Assembly (NCBI RefSeq): GCF_001543205.1
Contig: NZ_CP014162.1
Coordinates: 744,001 to 808,000, forward strand
DNA length: 64,000 nucleotides
DNA from: Aerococcus urinaeequi
GTDB taxonomy: Bacteria > Bacillota > Bacilli > Lactobacillales > Aerococcaceae
Direction of reading: 5' to 3'
The number at the start of each line of letters is the position of its first letter. The stretch's first letter is position 1. The position numbers and the translations under genes are program-made. The notes under the pieces were generated by a model, which was not told where the DNA came from, ran no database searches, and saw nothing but the letters and a program-made list of their open reading frames with translations. Below are positions 18,963 through 28,481 of this stretch, in pieces.

Positions 18963-19837
18963 TAGCTATTTACCCCCGTTCTCTTAACATATGCGAAGAT
19001 ACCATTGATAATCAAGATAATAACAAATAATACTGCACCTGTTGCAATTAAGGCGTTTTGGTGAGTACCAGTTGCATAAGCCATCTCTAAGATGATATTA
19101 GCAGTCATTGTACGTGCACCTTGGAATAAGCCACGTGGGAAAATTGCTTGGTTCCCCGCAACCATGATAACAGCCATTGTTTCACCAACAGCACGACCAA
19201 TACCTAAAATGATAGAAGAGAAAATCCCCGATCTAGCAGCCGGCATCATGATCACATAAGATGTTCTATCATGGTCAGCTCCTAAACCAACTGATGCATT
19301 ATAGTAAGTTTTTGGTACTGCACGCAACGAAGACTCAGACATGGTAATAATAGTAGGTAAAATCATAATTGCTAAAACAATACCCGCTGTCATGATACTC
19401 ATACCATTTGATGCAATTCCTAAAGATCTTGAAAAAGTTCGAATACCTGGAACCAATACTTGTAAACCGAAATAACCAAATACAATAGAAGGAATACCAG
19501 ACATCAAGTTCATTGCTGGTTTCAAAACTTTATGTAATTTGGGAGGGCAATAAAAAGCCATAAACATTGCAGTAAATACACCTGTTGGTACTCCTAGTAC
19601 AAATGCTATCAAGGTCACATATAGTGAACCTACTAACATTGGTGCTAACCCAAAAATTTCTTGAGATGGTTGCCATTTGTCTCCAAACAAGAATTGACCA
19701 AAGCCATAATCAGCCATAAAAGGAATCCCTCTTGCAAAGATAAAGTAACAAATTGCTAACAAGGCAAGAATTGAAGTGAAAGCAGCTAACATGAAGACAT
19801 ACTTCATTACTGTTTCCAACATATTATTTTGTTTCAT
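18962..19837 (-). CDS. pstC: phosphate ABC transporter permease PstC
   Basis: The second membrane subunit of the phosphate importer. Seen: an N-terminal helix at about residues 13-34, five further helices, and the loop YYNASVGLGADHDRTSYVIMMPAARSGI that contacts PstB. At 291 aa it is within the PstC range. It follows pstS after a 214-bp gap that contains a strong terminator, so permease and ATPase expression is probably lower than that of the binding protein. Confidence 0.93.
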   Translation of the reverse strand: MKQNNMLETVMKYVFMLAAFTSILALLAICYFIFARGIPFMADYGFGQFLFGDKWQPSQEIFGLAPMLVGSLYVTLIAFVLGVPTGVFTAMFMAFYCPPKLHKVLKPAMNLMSGIPSIVFGYFGLQVLVPGIRTFSRSLGIASNGMSIMTAGIVLAIMILPTIITMSESSLRAVPKTYYNASVGLGADHDRTSYVIMMPAARSGIFSSIILGIGRAVGETMAVIMVAGNQAIFPRGLFQGARTMTANIILEMAYATGTHQNALIATGAVLFVIILIINGIFAYVKRTGVNS

Positions 19838-19982
19838 ATGTTCTCCTTATTAAATTCAAATTCACGATTAAAAATGTGTTCAAGGGAAATTATAACTTAT
19901 CTGGACGGTTTTAAAAACCCCATAAATTCACAATTGGTTATTCGACCTCTGAATAATCCAAAATACCCTTAAAACATAAAAG

Positions 19983-20011
19983 GAGTTGCTACTATATAGG
20001 AGTAGCAACTC
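19983..20011 (-). terminator. intra-operon terminator between pstS and pstC
   Basis: A perfect 11-bp stem, GAGTTGCTACT/AGTAGCAACTC, with a 7-nt loop is followed on the minus strand by CCTTTTATG. It sits 40 bp after the pstS stop. Partial termination here would give more pstS than pstCAB mRNA. Confidence 0.65.
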
Positions 20012-20051
20012 TAACAAGATAAACCATTAGTTGTTACTTAACTAGTCGGAA

Positions 20052-20954
20052 TTATTGAGCAGTATCTTCCCAGTCAGTAGTTTCGCCAGTAAAGATACCA
20101 GCAATTGTATCTAAGCTTAAGTCAGAAACGCCATTCTCAGGGTTAACGATTACCGCAACACCATCAGTAGCAATTGCTTCTGCTGTTACATCCGTTTCAT
20201 CGTCAGCTAATGCACGAGAAGCCATACCTAAGTCTGCAGTTCCATCAGTAGCAGCTTTAACACCTGCAGATGAACCGTTAGAAGTAACATTTACTTGAAC
20301 ACCAGAGTTTAATTCTTGGTAAGCTTCAGCTAATTTTTCCATTACTGGAGAAACTGAAGTAGAACCAACAACGGTGATAGAACCTGATTGAGAGCCATCG
20401 CCTGCATAAGCTTCCGCATCAGCTTTAGCTTGTACATAACCTTCCTCTAGAACAATTGCTTGACCTTCTTCAGAGAAGATGAAATCGTGGAAGTCAGCTA
20501 CTACACCTTCTAATTCGCCTTGATATACAATGTTAAATGGACGAGAAATTGCGTAGTCACCTGATGCAACGTTTTCTTCTGTAGCTTCAACACCATCAAC
20601 AGAAACAGCAGTTACTGTATCGTTTAATGAACCTAAAGAAATATAACCAATTGCATTTGGATCATCAGCAACAGCGGTCATTACTTGGTCAGTACCATTC
20701 ATGATTGTAGCTGCAGCAGTAGTATTATCAACATCATCAGCCATAACGCCTGTAGCCTCTACGAAGGCATCACGAGTACCAGAACCTTCTTCACGAGAGA
20801 TTACTGAAATAGGGCCAGTAATTGCTGCCGCTTCTGTTGTTGAATCAGAACTAGTATCCGTTGAGTCATTACTAGAGTCACTGTTTCCACATGCAGCTAA
20901 AGCAGCTGAAGCACCTAACGCTAAAACCAATTTTGAAAGCTTACTAAAAGTCAT
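20052..20954 (-). CDS. pstS: phosphate-binding lipoprotein PstS
   Basis: The extracellular substrate-binding lipoprotein of the phosphate importer. Seen: a lipoprotein signal peptide with lipobox LAAC near residues 18-21, a Ser/Asp/Thr-rich linker, and the phosphate-binding segments SREEGSGTRDAF and VVGSTSVSPVMEKL with NGSSAGVKA. At 300 aa it is normal. The two binding lobes appear in permuted order relative to some PstS proteins (SREEGSGTR precedes GSTSVSP), which is worth comparing. It is first in the operon behind a PhoP-box array at 21056-21102 and a TATAAT -10 at 21018-21023. Confidence 0.92.
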   Translation of the reverse strand: MTFSKLSKLVLALGASAALAACGNSDSSNDSTDTSSDSTTEAAAITGPISVISREEGSGTRDAFVEATGVMADDVDNTTAAATIMNGTDQVMTAVADDPNAIGYISLGSLNDTVTAVSVDGVEATEENVASGDYAISRPFNIVYQGELEGVVADFHDFIFSEEGQAIVLEEGYVQAKADAEAYAGDGSQSGSITVVGSTSVSPVMEKLAEAYQELNSGVQVNVTSNGSSAGVKAATDGTADLGMASRALADDETDVTAEAIATDGVAVIVNPENGVSDLSLDTIAGIFTGETTDWEDTAQ

Positions 20955-21017
20955 TTATACTTTCCACCTTTTCTTTTTCTTAATCCATATAACCATATTC
21001 CAAACGATTACAAGATT

Positions 21018-21102
21018 ATTATATAAGATGATTGTAAATATCTAAGTGGATAAAATGTAAATTACCGCCAGTTATGTAAATATATTGTAAAGTTTGTGTA
21101 AA
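21018..21102 (-). promoter_or_regulatory. PhoP-box array and pstS promoter
   Basis: Read on the minus strand, TTTACA occurs four times in direct orientation, at 21097-21102, 21086-21091, 21075-21080 and 21056-21061. The spacings are 11, 11 and 19 bp. This is the direct-repeat geometry of Gram-positive PhoP boxes (TTAACA-like, 11-bp period). A TATAAT -10 lies downstream at 21018-21023 with no good -35, as expected for an activated promoter. PhoP binding is inferred; the repeats are plainly visible. Confidence 0.75.
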
Positions 21103-21156
21103 TTTCATTGGTAAATTCTCATTTATCTTCCCTCATCGGCTAAATTTACTATTCGT

Positions 21157-23013
21157 TTATTCTTCTTCAATTTCATCTTCTTCATCTAATTCTAGCGGTT
21201 CTAGCTTAGGAATATAGACCGTAAAACTTGTTCCCCTTCCAAATACACTATCTACTTCAATCCTACCACCCATATGTTCTAGTATATTACGAACGATGGA
21301 TAAACCTAGCCCTGTACCACCAGATGCAGTTGACCGGTCTTTACTTACCCGGTAGAATCGTTCAAATATTCGTGGAAGGTCCTCTTGTGGTATGCCGATA
21401 CCATTATCTGAAATTTTAAATTGAATCATATTTTCCTCTTCAGAAATGAATACCTTAACAAACCCATAAGGATTATTATAAATAATGGCATTATGAATTA
21501 GGTTGGTAAGTACCTGTAAAATCCTACCCCGATCTCCTCTAAAAGAAACATCTGGTTGGGAGTTATCATCTTTAACTAAATCAATATGCTTATCTTGTGC
21601 CCGCCCACTTAGGTGTTGAAATACGTCTTCTAAAAGCTCGTCCGCCTCTAACAATTCACTAGTTTGTTGTACTTGATCCTGTTCAATTTTAGCCAGATCT
21701 AAAATATCCTTAATTAAAGAACCGAGGCGATTACTCTCTTTTTGCATAATTTTAATAAATTCTACTGCTGTATCATGCTCTTCAATGGCCCCATCTAATA
21801 ATGTCTCAGTAAATCCCTGCAAGGCAGTGACTGGTGTTTTAAGCTCATGAGACGCGTTAGAAATAAAATCGCTACGAACTTTTTCCAAATGGCGAATACT
21901 AGTAATATCATAAATTAAAAGGATAATTTGCTCTGAATCATTTGAATTCGTTAATTCTTCATTAGATTCAGCATCGAAATAAGCATCCATCTCGTCATAG
22001 CTTAAATGAATAATATTTACATCTAAGATCACTTCTCTTGGATAATATAAATAGATTTCTTCATTAATCTTCTCTTTAGTTTTAGAAGCTTGGTTTAGCA
22101 TTTGAATCAAACGATAACTTTGTAATACTTCTTCGAAACGACGACCTTCTATCTGTTCCTCTAGCCCTAAAATTTCATAGATAGCTGGGTTAGCTAAACG
22201 TACAATATGGTCTTTATCTACCATCACAACGCCTAACATCATGGCATCTACCAATTTGTTCATTCGTTGTGTTTGATTTGTAATTTGAAATTCTTGAAGT
22301 GCCAGCTCATTGGATAGATCATTAATATTTTCACCAATTTCATCAAATTCTTCAATGTCTATGGGTGTATATTTCGTCGCATAATCATTATTTGCTATAT
22401 GATTTAATTGGCGATTGATTGCCAAAATAGGCAAGTGTATTCTGCGGTTAAAGTGTACAAAAAAGCCCACCAGTAAAATAACCGCACCAAGAGCCATTAC
22501 CACGGCAATAAAGATAATATTTTCTTCAACTGGACGATTAAGAGGAAAATTTCTCAATACTTGAATATACCCAAGTACATCTCCTTTTGAGTTCGAAATT
22601 CGTTCAGAGTAAGAGTAAATAATCGTATTCTTTTCTGTTTCTTCCTGTCTAAATCTATTATCCATATTATCTTCATAGTCTCTAAATGCTAAATCATTTG
22701 ATAATTGCTCATTTCCAACTGTGTAAACACGGTTTCCGTTTGCATCATAAATTAAGATTCGATCATTTAAATTAATCATGGGTTGGATAGTCCGTTTAAC
22801 AGATCGGAATTCAAGCGTATTGTCTGTTATATCAGTCACTTCTAAAGATCTGAAACTTGGTCGAATAGTTGAAACTACATTTACCAACGTATTTTGCACT
22901 TCTTCGTTAACAGTATCAGAAACAAAGCGGTTTACCGTGAAAGCAAATATCACACTATATAAAATAAACAACAGCGCAAACACTGTTGTTATACTTCGAA
23001 TCAATTTTTGCAT
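21157..23013 (-). CDS. phoR: PhoR-type sensor histidine kinase
   Basis: The membrane histidine kinase of the phosphate two-component system. Seen: TM1 near residues 7-28, an extracellular region of about 130 residues, TM2 near 165-187, HAMP, a PAS domain (about 250-310), the H box SHELKTP with the phospho-accepting His near residue 390, then N, G1 (ISDNGIGIP), F and G2 (GGTGLGLSIV) boxes. The C-terminus is strongly acidic. The 618-aa length and layout match PhoR/PnpS and also WalK. Position directly upstream of pstS with PhoP boxes favours PhoR. Its ATG overlaps the phoP stop (TAATG). Confidence 0.88.
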   Translation of the reverse strand: MQKLIRSITTVFALLFILYSVIFAFTVNRFVSDTVNEEVQNTLVNVVSTIRPSFRSLEVTDITDNTLEFRSVKRTIQPMINLNDRILIYDANGNRVYTVGNEQLSNDLAFRDYEDNMDNRFRQEETEKNTIIYSYSERISNSKGDVLGYIQVLRNFPLNRPVEENIIFIAVVMALGAVILLVGFFVHFNRRIHLPILAINRQLNHIANNDYATKYTPIDIEEFDEIGENINDLSNELALQEFQITNQTQRMNKLVDAMMLGVVMVDKDHIVRLANPAIYEILGLEEQIEGRRFEEVLQSYRLIQMLNQASKTKEKINEEIYLYYPREVILDVNIIHLSYDEMDAYFDAESNEELTNSNDSEQIILLIYDITSIRHLEKVRSDFISNASHELKTPVTALQGFTETLLDGAIEEHDTAVEFIKIMQKESNRLGSLIKDILDLAKIEQDQVQQTSELLEADELLEDVFQHLSGRAQDKHIDLVKDDNSQPDVSFRGDRGRILQVLTNLIHNAIIYNNPYGFVKVFISEEENMIQFKISDNGIGIPQEDLPRIFERFYRVSKDRSTASGGTGLGLSIVRNILEHMGGRIEVDSVFGRGTSFTVYIPKLEPLELDEEDEIEEE

Positions 23014-23786
23014 TAGTGAGGCACCTCAAATTTATATCCAAAGCCACGTATTGTAATAATATACTCAGGATTTTTGGTATCTAATTCGATTTTTTCACGT
23101 AAGTGGCTCACATGAACATCAACTATACGCGTTTCTCCGGCATAATCAAACCGCCATAACTTTTGTAATAATTGTTCACGTGATAATGTACGATTCACAC
23201 GACGAGCCATATAAGTTAATAACTCGAACTCTTTAGGCGTCATTTCAATCGATTCCCCGCGCACGTATACAACATAATCATTTACATGGATTTCAATATC
23301 ACCTGCTTTAATGATTTCGACATCTTCATCTTTAAAATTACCCACCGAATCTTTCGTTAAGGTAATTTTGTGTTTAGCTTCAATGCCATTTTCTTCATCA
23401 ACCGTAACTATAGGTGCTGCATACGACGCACGACGTAAGATTGCCTTCATTCGTGCTAATACTTCACGTGGGCTAAATGGTTTTGTCATATAATCATCCG
23501 CACCCAACTCTAACCCGATAATTTTTTCTAATTCATCATCTTTTGCAGTTAACATTAGAATAGGTGTGTTTATCTTATTTTGGCGTAAGTTTTTACAAAC
23601 GTCCATCCCATCCATTTTGGGTAGCATTAAGTCAAGAATAATAAAGTCTAATTGATGATTCATCGCCAATTCTAATCCTGCTTGGCCATCTTCTGCTTGG
23701 ATAACTTCATAGCCTTCTTTTTCTAAACTATATTTTAATAATGTTAATATCGATTGCTCATCATCCACTATCAATACTTTTTTCAT
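23013..23786 (-). CDS. phoP: PhoP-type response regulator
   Basis: An OmpR-family response regulator that likely activates pstSCAB through the repeats upstream of pstS. Seen: receiver residues DDE at 8-10, phospho-acceptor Asp52 in LDLMLP, conserved Lys in MTKPF, then a winged-helix DNA-binding domain with EFELLTYMARR and TRIVDVHVSHLREKI. The start was moved to ATG 23786 (MKKVLIV), because GGAGG is 6 nt upstream. The 257 aa is longer than the usual 230-240: the linker between receiver and DNA-binding domains (about residues 120-165) is expanded and acidic. Confidence 0.88.
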   Translation of the reverse strand: MKKVLIVDDEQSILTLLKYSLEKEGYEVIQAEDGQAGLELAMNHQLDFIILDLMLPKMDGMDVCKNLRQNKINTPILMLTAKDDELEKIIGLELGADDYMTKPFSPREVLARMKAILRRASYAAPIVTVDEENGIEAKHKITLTKDSVGNFKDEDVEIIKAGDIEIHVNDYVVYVRGESIEMTPKEFELLTYMARRVNRTLSREQLLQKLWRFDYAGETRIVDVHVSHLREKIELDTKNPEYIITIRGFGYKFEVPH

Positions 23787-23932
23787 ATATTTCCTCCACA
23801 CACAACTTTGGGAACGTGATTACACCCAACATCAACCAAGTACCCTAGGTCTCAGATACAAGCTATATTTCATTTATTATTATATACCGTTTAATTTGTC
23901 ATTTAAATCCGCCGAGACACAATCGATTACTA

Positions 23933-25046
23933 CTATGCCTCTTCATCACTCAATTGCGCTTTTAAATATGCGTCAATAAACCCATCTAAATCGCCATCCA
24001 TCACCGCTTGCACATTAGCAGTTTCATGGTCAGTTCGGTGGTCCTTTACCATATTATATGGATGGAATACGTAAGAACGGATTTGTGAACCCCAGGCAAT
24101 TTCTGATTTTTCACCACGAATTTCATCTAATTCTTTGGCATTTTTTTCAGCTAGTAAATGCGCTAATTTAGCTTGTAACATCTTCATAGCCGTATCCCTA
24201 TTTTGGAATTGAGACCTTTGACCTTGTGAGGCCACGACAATACCAGTTGGCACGTGGGTTAACCGAACTGCTGAAGATGTTTTATTGATATGTTGCCCTC
24301 CAGCACCTGATGCGCGGAATACGTCCATTTCAATATCTGATTCATCAATTTCAATTTCCGTATTTTGGTCTAATACTGGCATAATCTCCACTGAAGCAAA
24401 GGATGTATGCCGACGCTTATTAGAGTCAAATGGTGATATACGCACCAAACGGTGAATACCATCTTCTGATTTTAAAAATCCATAAGCATTTAACCCTTTG
24501 ATTTCTAGTGTAACAGACTTAATCCCCGCTTCATCCCCATTTTGGAAGTCTAGTGTGGTTACTTGATAGTCGTGTTGGTCTGCCCACCGTTGGTACATGC
24601 GAAGGAGCATAGAAGCCCAGTCTTGGGACTCAGTACCACCCGCACCTGGATGAATCTCTAATAAGGCATCGTTATGGTCATACTCGCCACTTAGTAAAAT
24701 ATTGCGCTCATAGGCGCTAATTTTAGCTTGAAAAGCTTGTATTCGATTAACTAATTCCTTAGATAAATCGGGATCTGGTTCTTCTTTAACCATTTCGTTT
24801 AAAAGTGTCAATTCTTCATATTCATCTGCTAGATTATTGAATTCATCATAGACCTTTTTCAAGGCGTTATTCGCATCAATTACTGATTGTGCTTTTTCTG
24901 AATCATCCCAGAAACCTGGTTGAACCATATCAGCTTCATACTCAGCTAAATCTGCTTCTATTTTCTCTAAGTCAAAGAGACCCCCTGAAGCTGTCAATTT
25001 GGGTTTTATTTTGCTCTAGTAAGTTATTAATTTCATATTGTTCCAT
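23933..25046 (-). CDS. prfB: peptide chain release factor 2 (programmed +1 frameshift)
   Basis: RF2 releases peptides at UGA and UAA codons. The gene starts at ATG 25046 behind AGGAG. It reads 24 codons, then meets TGA at 24974-24972 in the classic context AGGGGG-TCT-CTT-TGA-C. After CTT the ribosome shifts +1 and continues as DLEKIEAD to the stop at 23933, giving 370 aa. The AGGGGG acts as the internal Shine-Dalgarno stimulator known from prfB autoregulation. Downstream, GGQHINKTSSAVR (with catalytic GGQ) and the codon-recognition region are intact. The in-frame stop is a regulatory device, so this is not a pseudogene. It lies 92 bp after secA. Confidence 0.95.
24972..24985 (-). other. prfB programmed +1 frameshift site
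   Basis: The minus strand reads AGGGGGTCTCTTTGAC across this position. The SD-like AGGGGG, slippery CTT and in-frame TGA followed by C form the conserved RF2 autoregulatory site. Low RF2 stalls termination and favours the shift. Confidence 0.93.
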
Positions 25047-25070
25047 CTTATATCGCTCCTAATAAAAACA

Positions 25071-25121
25071 CGGGACCAACATGCATGATGATGTTACTCG
25101 GTCAATGCCTTGTTCGTCCCG
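25071..25121 (-). terminator. hairpin between secA and prfB
   Basis: On the minus strand CGGGAC and GTCCCG pair around a long loop with an inner AACATCATCATGCATGTT-type stem, followed by TGTTTTTATT. It looks like a modest terminator after secA, 18 nt past its stop. Partial read-through into prfB is possible. Confidence 0.5.
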
Positions 25122-25138
25122 ATGTTCATAATATGCTC

Positions 25139-27520
25139 TTATTTAGCTTGTTTACGTTCTAAGTTTTGACGAATTTCTGATTGCATGAACATGCGTGTTG
25201 CATCATATTCAATACCGGCAATCATTTCGTTGAAACGGTCAAATCCTTCAGATTGGTATTCTACCAATGGGTTATTTTGCGCGTAAGCACGTAGTCCAAC
25301 CCCTTGACGTAATTGGTCCATAGCGTCAATATGGTTAGTCCAACGAGAGTCAACTGCACGCAGGATAACCACTTTTTCAAATTCTAGGGCCATATCTTTG
25401 TTATTGATTGAATCAATTTTTTGGTTGAAACGGTCAGCTGCTTTATCTGTAATAAAGGCAATAATTTCTTTTTGGCTTTTACCCTCTAAATTATCGATAT
25501 CCACCTGTGTATTACGGTATAAAGCTGTTTCCGCGAAGTCAGCTAAGGCTTCTAAATTCCAATCAGCACGGTCACCAGCAGTGTATAATTCCACTTGGCG
25601 TTTAATGGTCCGCTCAATCATTGGCCACATCACGTCATCCAATGACTCTTCAGCTGAAATCACTTCGAAACGTTGTGCGTAGATGACATCACGTTGTTGA
25701 CGCATCACTTCATCGTATTCCAGGACGTTTTTACGGGTATCGTAGTTATTCCCTTCAACACGAATTTGTGCACCTTCAACCTGTTTAGTAATCATACGAG
25801 ACTCAATCACCATATCTGGATCATCTTGATCAAGATTTAAGCTTTCCCATAGTTGTTGGATACGCTCTGACCCAAAACGACGCATTACATCATCTTCAAG
25901 AGACAAGTAGAAACGTGAATATCCAGGATCCCCTTGGCGTCCAGCACGTCCACGTAACTGGTTATCAATACGACGTGATTCGTGACGTTCAGTACCAATT
26001 ACAGCTAAGCCACCAAGTTCTTTTACTTCGGGGCTCAATTTAATATCTGTACCACGCCCCGCCATGTTCGTCGCAATCGTCACGGCGCCCTTTTGACCTG
26101 CATCAGCAACAATTTGTGCTTCACGTTCATGGTTTTTAGCGTTCAACACATTATGGCGAATACCTAATTGCGTTAAGGCATCTGATAACATTTCAGAAGT
26201 TTCAACTGCTACCGTACCTACTAAAACTGGTTGTCCAGCTTGGTGGCGAGTAGCGATATCCTTTACAACCGCGTTAAATTTAGATTTTAAATTAGGGTAT
26301 AAGATATCTGATTTATCTTCACGAATAACTGGTTTATTGGTTGGAATTTGAATAACGTTCATATTATAAATTTCACGGAATTCTTCTTCTTCAGTTTTAG
26401 CTGTACCTGTCATACCAGATAATTTTTCATACATTCTAAAGTAATTTTGGAAGGTAATTGTCGCCATTGTTTTTGATTCATTTTGAATTTCAACATTTTC
26501 TTTGGCTTCAATACCTTGGTGTAACCCGTCAGAGAAACGACGCCCTTCCATGATACGACCTGTGAAACCATCAACAATTTTAACTTGACCATCAACTACA
26601 ACGTAGTCAATATTTAAAATCATGATGTAGTTAGCACGCAAAGCTGTATCAATATGGTGGATTAAACGGCCATTTTCCATGTCGTATAAGTTTTTTACAT
26701 GGAAGACATCTTCGGCTTTTTCAATACCTGCTTCAGTAAGGGCTATTGTTTTAGAGGAAACATCAATAACATAGTCTTCCTCTTCTTTTAAACTTTTAGC
26801 AAAATAATCTGCGCGTTGATAAAGTGCTGTTGATTGCTCTGCTTGGTTGGAAATAATCAACGGCGTACGCGCCTCATCGATTAAGATTGAATCCACTTCA
26901 TCGACAACCGCAAAGTATAAAGGACGTTGCACCATTTGGCGTTTGTACACAACCATGTTGTCACGCAAGTAGTCAAATCCAAGCTCGTTATTTGTTGAAT
27001 AAGTAATATCCGCTGCATATGCTTCACGCTTTTCGTCGTTGTTCATACCAGCTTTATTCAAGCCCACTGTTAAGCCTAAGAAAGTATATAACTCACCCAT
27101 TTGCGCTGAGTCACGGCTTGCCAAGTAGTCATTGACTGTCACGACGTGAACGCCTTTACCAGCTAAGGCATTCAGGTACACTGGCATTGTTGCTGTTAAA
27201 GTTTTACCTTCACCAGTTTTCATCTCTGCTATGTTTCCGTAGTGTAAAGCCAAACCACCCATAATTTGTACGTGGTAAGGGAATAATCCAAGGACACGGC
27301 GTGCACCTTCTCTTACTGTAGCAAAAGCTTCCACTAAAATATCTTCCAAGTCTTCACCTAATTGTAGCCGTTCTTGGAATGACTTAGTCATATCTTTTAA
27401 TTGGTCATCTGTGTAATTTGCAAAACGATCCTCTAATGCTTCAACTTGTTTTGCAGTTTTATCAAATTTTTTCAAATCTTTTCTTTGGTTATCAAAAACC
27501 TTTTTTAAAACATTTGCCAT
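25139..27520 (-). CDS. secA: preprotein translocase ATPase SecA
   Basis: The motor ATPase that drives proteins through SecYEG. Seen: [10 protein letters not shown] (Walker A), [19 protein letters not shown] (DEAD-like Walker B), the preprotein cross-linking region, [12 protein letters not shown], and [26 protein letters not shown]. The protein is 793 aa and ends in [10 protein letters not shown]. It therefore lacks the C-terminal linker and Cys-rich zinc motif found in many bacterial SecA proteins (830-900 aa). The RBS AAAGGAG precedes ATG. Order hpf-secA-prfB is the usual Firmicutes arrangement, so this is the housekeeping SecA and not an accessory SecA2. Confidence 0.94.
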   Translation of the reverse strand: MANVLKKVFDNQRKDLKKFDKTAKQVEALEDRFANYTDDQLKDMTKSFQERLQLGEDLEDILVEAFATVREGARRVLGLFPYHVQIMGGLALHYGNIAEMKTGEGKTLTATMPVYLNALAGKGVHVVTVNDYLASRDSAQMGELYTFLGLTVGLNKAGMNNDEKREAYAADITYSTNNELGFDYLRDNMVVYKRQMVQRPLYFAVVDEVDSILIDEARTPLIISNQAEQSTALYQRADYFAKSLKEEEDYVIDVSSKTIALTEAGIEKAEDVFHVKNLYDMENGRLIHHIDTALRANYIMILNIDYVVVDGQVKIVDGFTGRIMEGRRFSDGLHQGIEAKENVEIQNESKTMATITFQNYFRMYEKLSGMTGTAKTEEEEFREIYNMNVIQIPTNKPVIREDKSDILYPNLKSKFNAVVKDIATRHQAGQPVLVGTVAVETSEMLSDALTQLGIRHNVLNAKNHEREAQIVADAGQKGAVTIATNMAGRGTDIKLSPEVKELGGLAVIGTERHESRRIDNQLRGRAGRQGDPGYSRFYLSLEDDVMRRFGSERIQQLWESLNLDQDDPDMVIESRMITKQVEGAQIRVEGNNYDTRKNVLEYDEVMRQQRDVIYAQRFEVISAEESLDDVMWPMIERTIKRQVELYTAGDRADWNLEALADFAETALYRNTQVDIDNLEGKSQKEIIAFITDKAADRFNQKIDSINNKDMALEFEKVVILRAVDSRWTNHIDAMDQLRQGVGLRAYAQNNPLVEYQSEGFDRFNEMIAGIEYDATRMFMQSEIRQNLERKQAK

Positions 27521-27726
27521 TATTTTCTCCTTTGGTTCAGAAACTTGTATAAATCTTGGGCTAATGTGTCCAGCGGTATCGCGCTACCCACTATCCCCAA
27601 TATATTTATCGTCCATTATATGATAGCATTAAAAATTTGTCATTAAAACAAGAAACGGATAGCCTTAGCAGAAATTACAAGATTTTTATAATCTTTTTCC
27701 TGGAAAATGACTAAACACATGAAAAA

Positions 27727-27748
27727 AGCCCCGGCAACTACCGGAGCT
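27727..27748 (-). terminator. terminator after hpf
   Basis: The GC-rich stem AGCTCCGG/CCGGGGCT is followed on the minus strand by TTTTTTC, 27 bp past the hpf stop. This is a canonical rho-independent terminator. Confidence 0.85.
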
Positions 27749-27775
27749 TGTCATTTTATCAGTATGTTTTCTTGA

Positions 27776-28360
27776 TTATGCTTCTTCTAAGTCATCTTCA
27801 ATGGCAATTAAACCATAAGATCCTTTACGACGAGCATACACCAATGCGCCTTTACCAGTTTCAGCATCTTCAAAGATGAAGAAGTTGTGACCTAGCATTT
27901 CCATTTGCAATACCGCTTCTTCTGCAGTCATCGGCTTCACAGATAAGGTTTTACGACGCACAATCTTAATTGGGTCATGCCCTTCTTCAGCCTCTTGCTC
28001 AACGCGGTCAGCTTGCACTTGTGTTTCCACAGCGCCTGGTAAACCAGCACTTACACGAGGTTTACGATTCATTTTTGTTTTGTATTTACGTACTTGACGT
28101 TCTAATTTATCTACCACAAGGTCAATAGAACCGTACAAATCTTGAGATGTTTCTTCAGCACGTAAAGTCAAACCACCTGATAAGGGAATTGTAACCTCTG
28201 CCTTAGCATCCTTATTCGGATAAACTTTCGCATTTACATATGCAGTTGCATCAGGTGAATCAGTGAAATACCGTTCAATCTTAGAGATTTTCTTTTCAGC
28301 ATACTCTCTGATTGCTGGAGTGATTTCAATATTCTCACCGCGGACGTTGTATGTAAACAT
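27776..28360 (-). CDS. hpf: ribosome hibernation promoting factor, long form
   Basis: Dimerises 70S ribosomes into inactive 100S particles in stationary phase. Seen: an N-terminal RaiA/YfiA domain (residues 1-100, MFTYNVRGENIEITPAIREYAEKK) and a C-terminal dimerisation domain after a charged linker (about 130-194, EEAVLQMEMLGHNFFIFEDAETG). At 194 aa it is the long form typical of Firmicutes. The RBS AAAGGATG precedes ATG. It is monocistronic, with its own terminator before secA. Confidence 0.95.
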   Translation of the reverse strand: MFTYNVRGENIEITPAIREYAEKKISKIERYFTDSPDATAYVNAKVYPNKDAKAEVTIPLSGGLTLRAEETSQDLYGSIDLVVDKLERQVRKYKTKMNRKPRVSAGLPGAVETQVQADRVEQEAEEGHDPIKIVRRKTLSVKPMTAEEAVLQMEMLGHNFFIFEDAETGKGALVYARRKGSYGLIAIEDDLEEA

Positions 28361-28481
28361 AATCTTTCATCCTTTCTACCAGTAATAAATTACTGGTGAA
28401 GCTCCTATAGCTTCTTTATTAGTACCTTAATTATAATAGAAAACGCTTACCGATACAAATAATCCACACTGAAAAAATACA

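Noticed and set aside
24930-25046. prfB as a frameshifted pseudogene
   Set aside because: The stop lies exactly in the conserved RF2 programmed-frameshift context and the remaining gene is intact.
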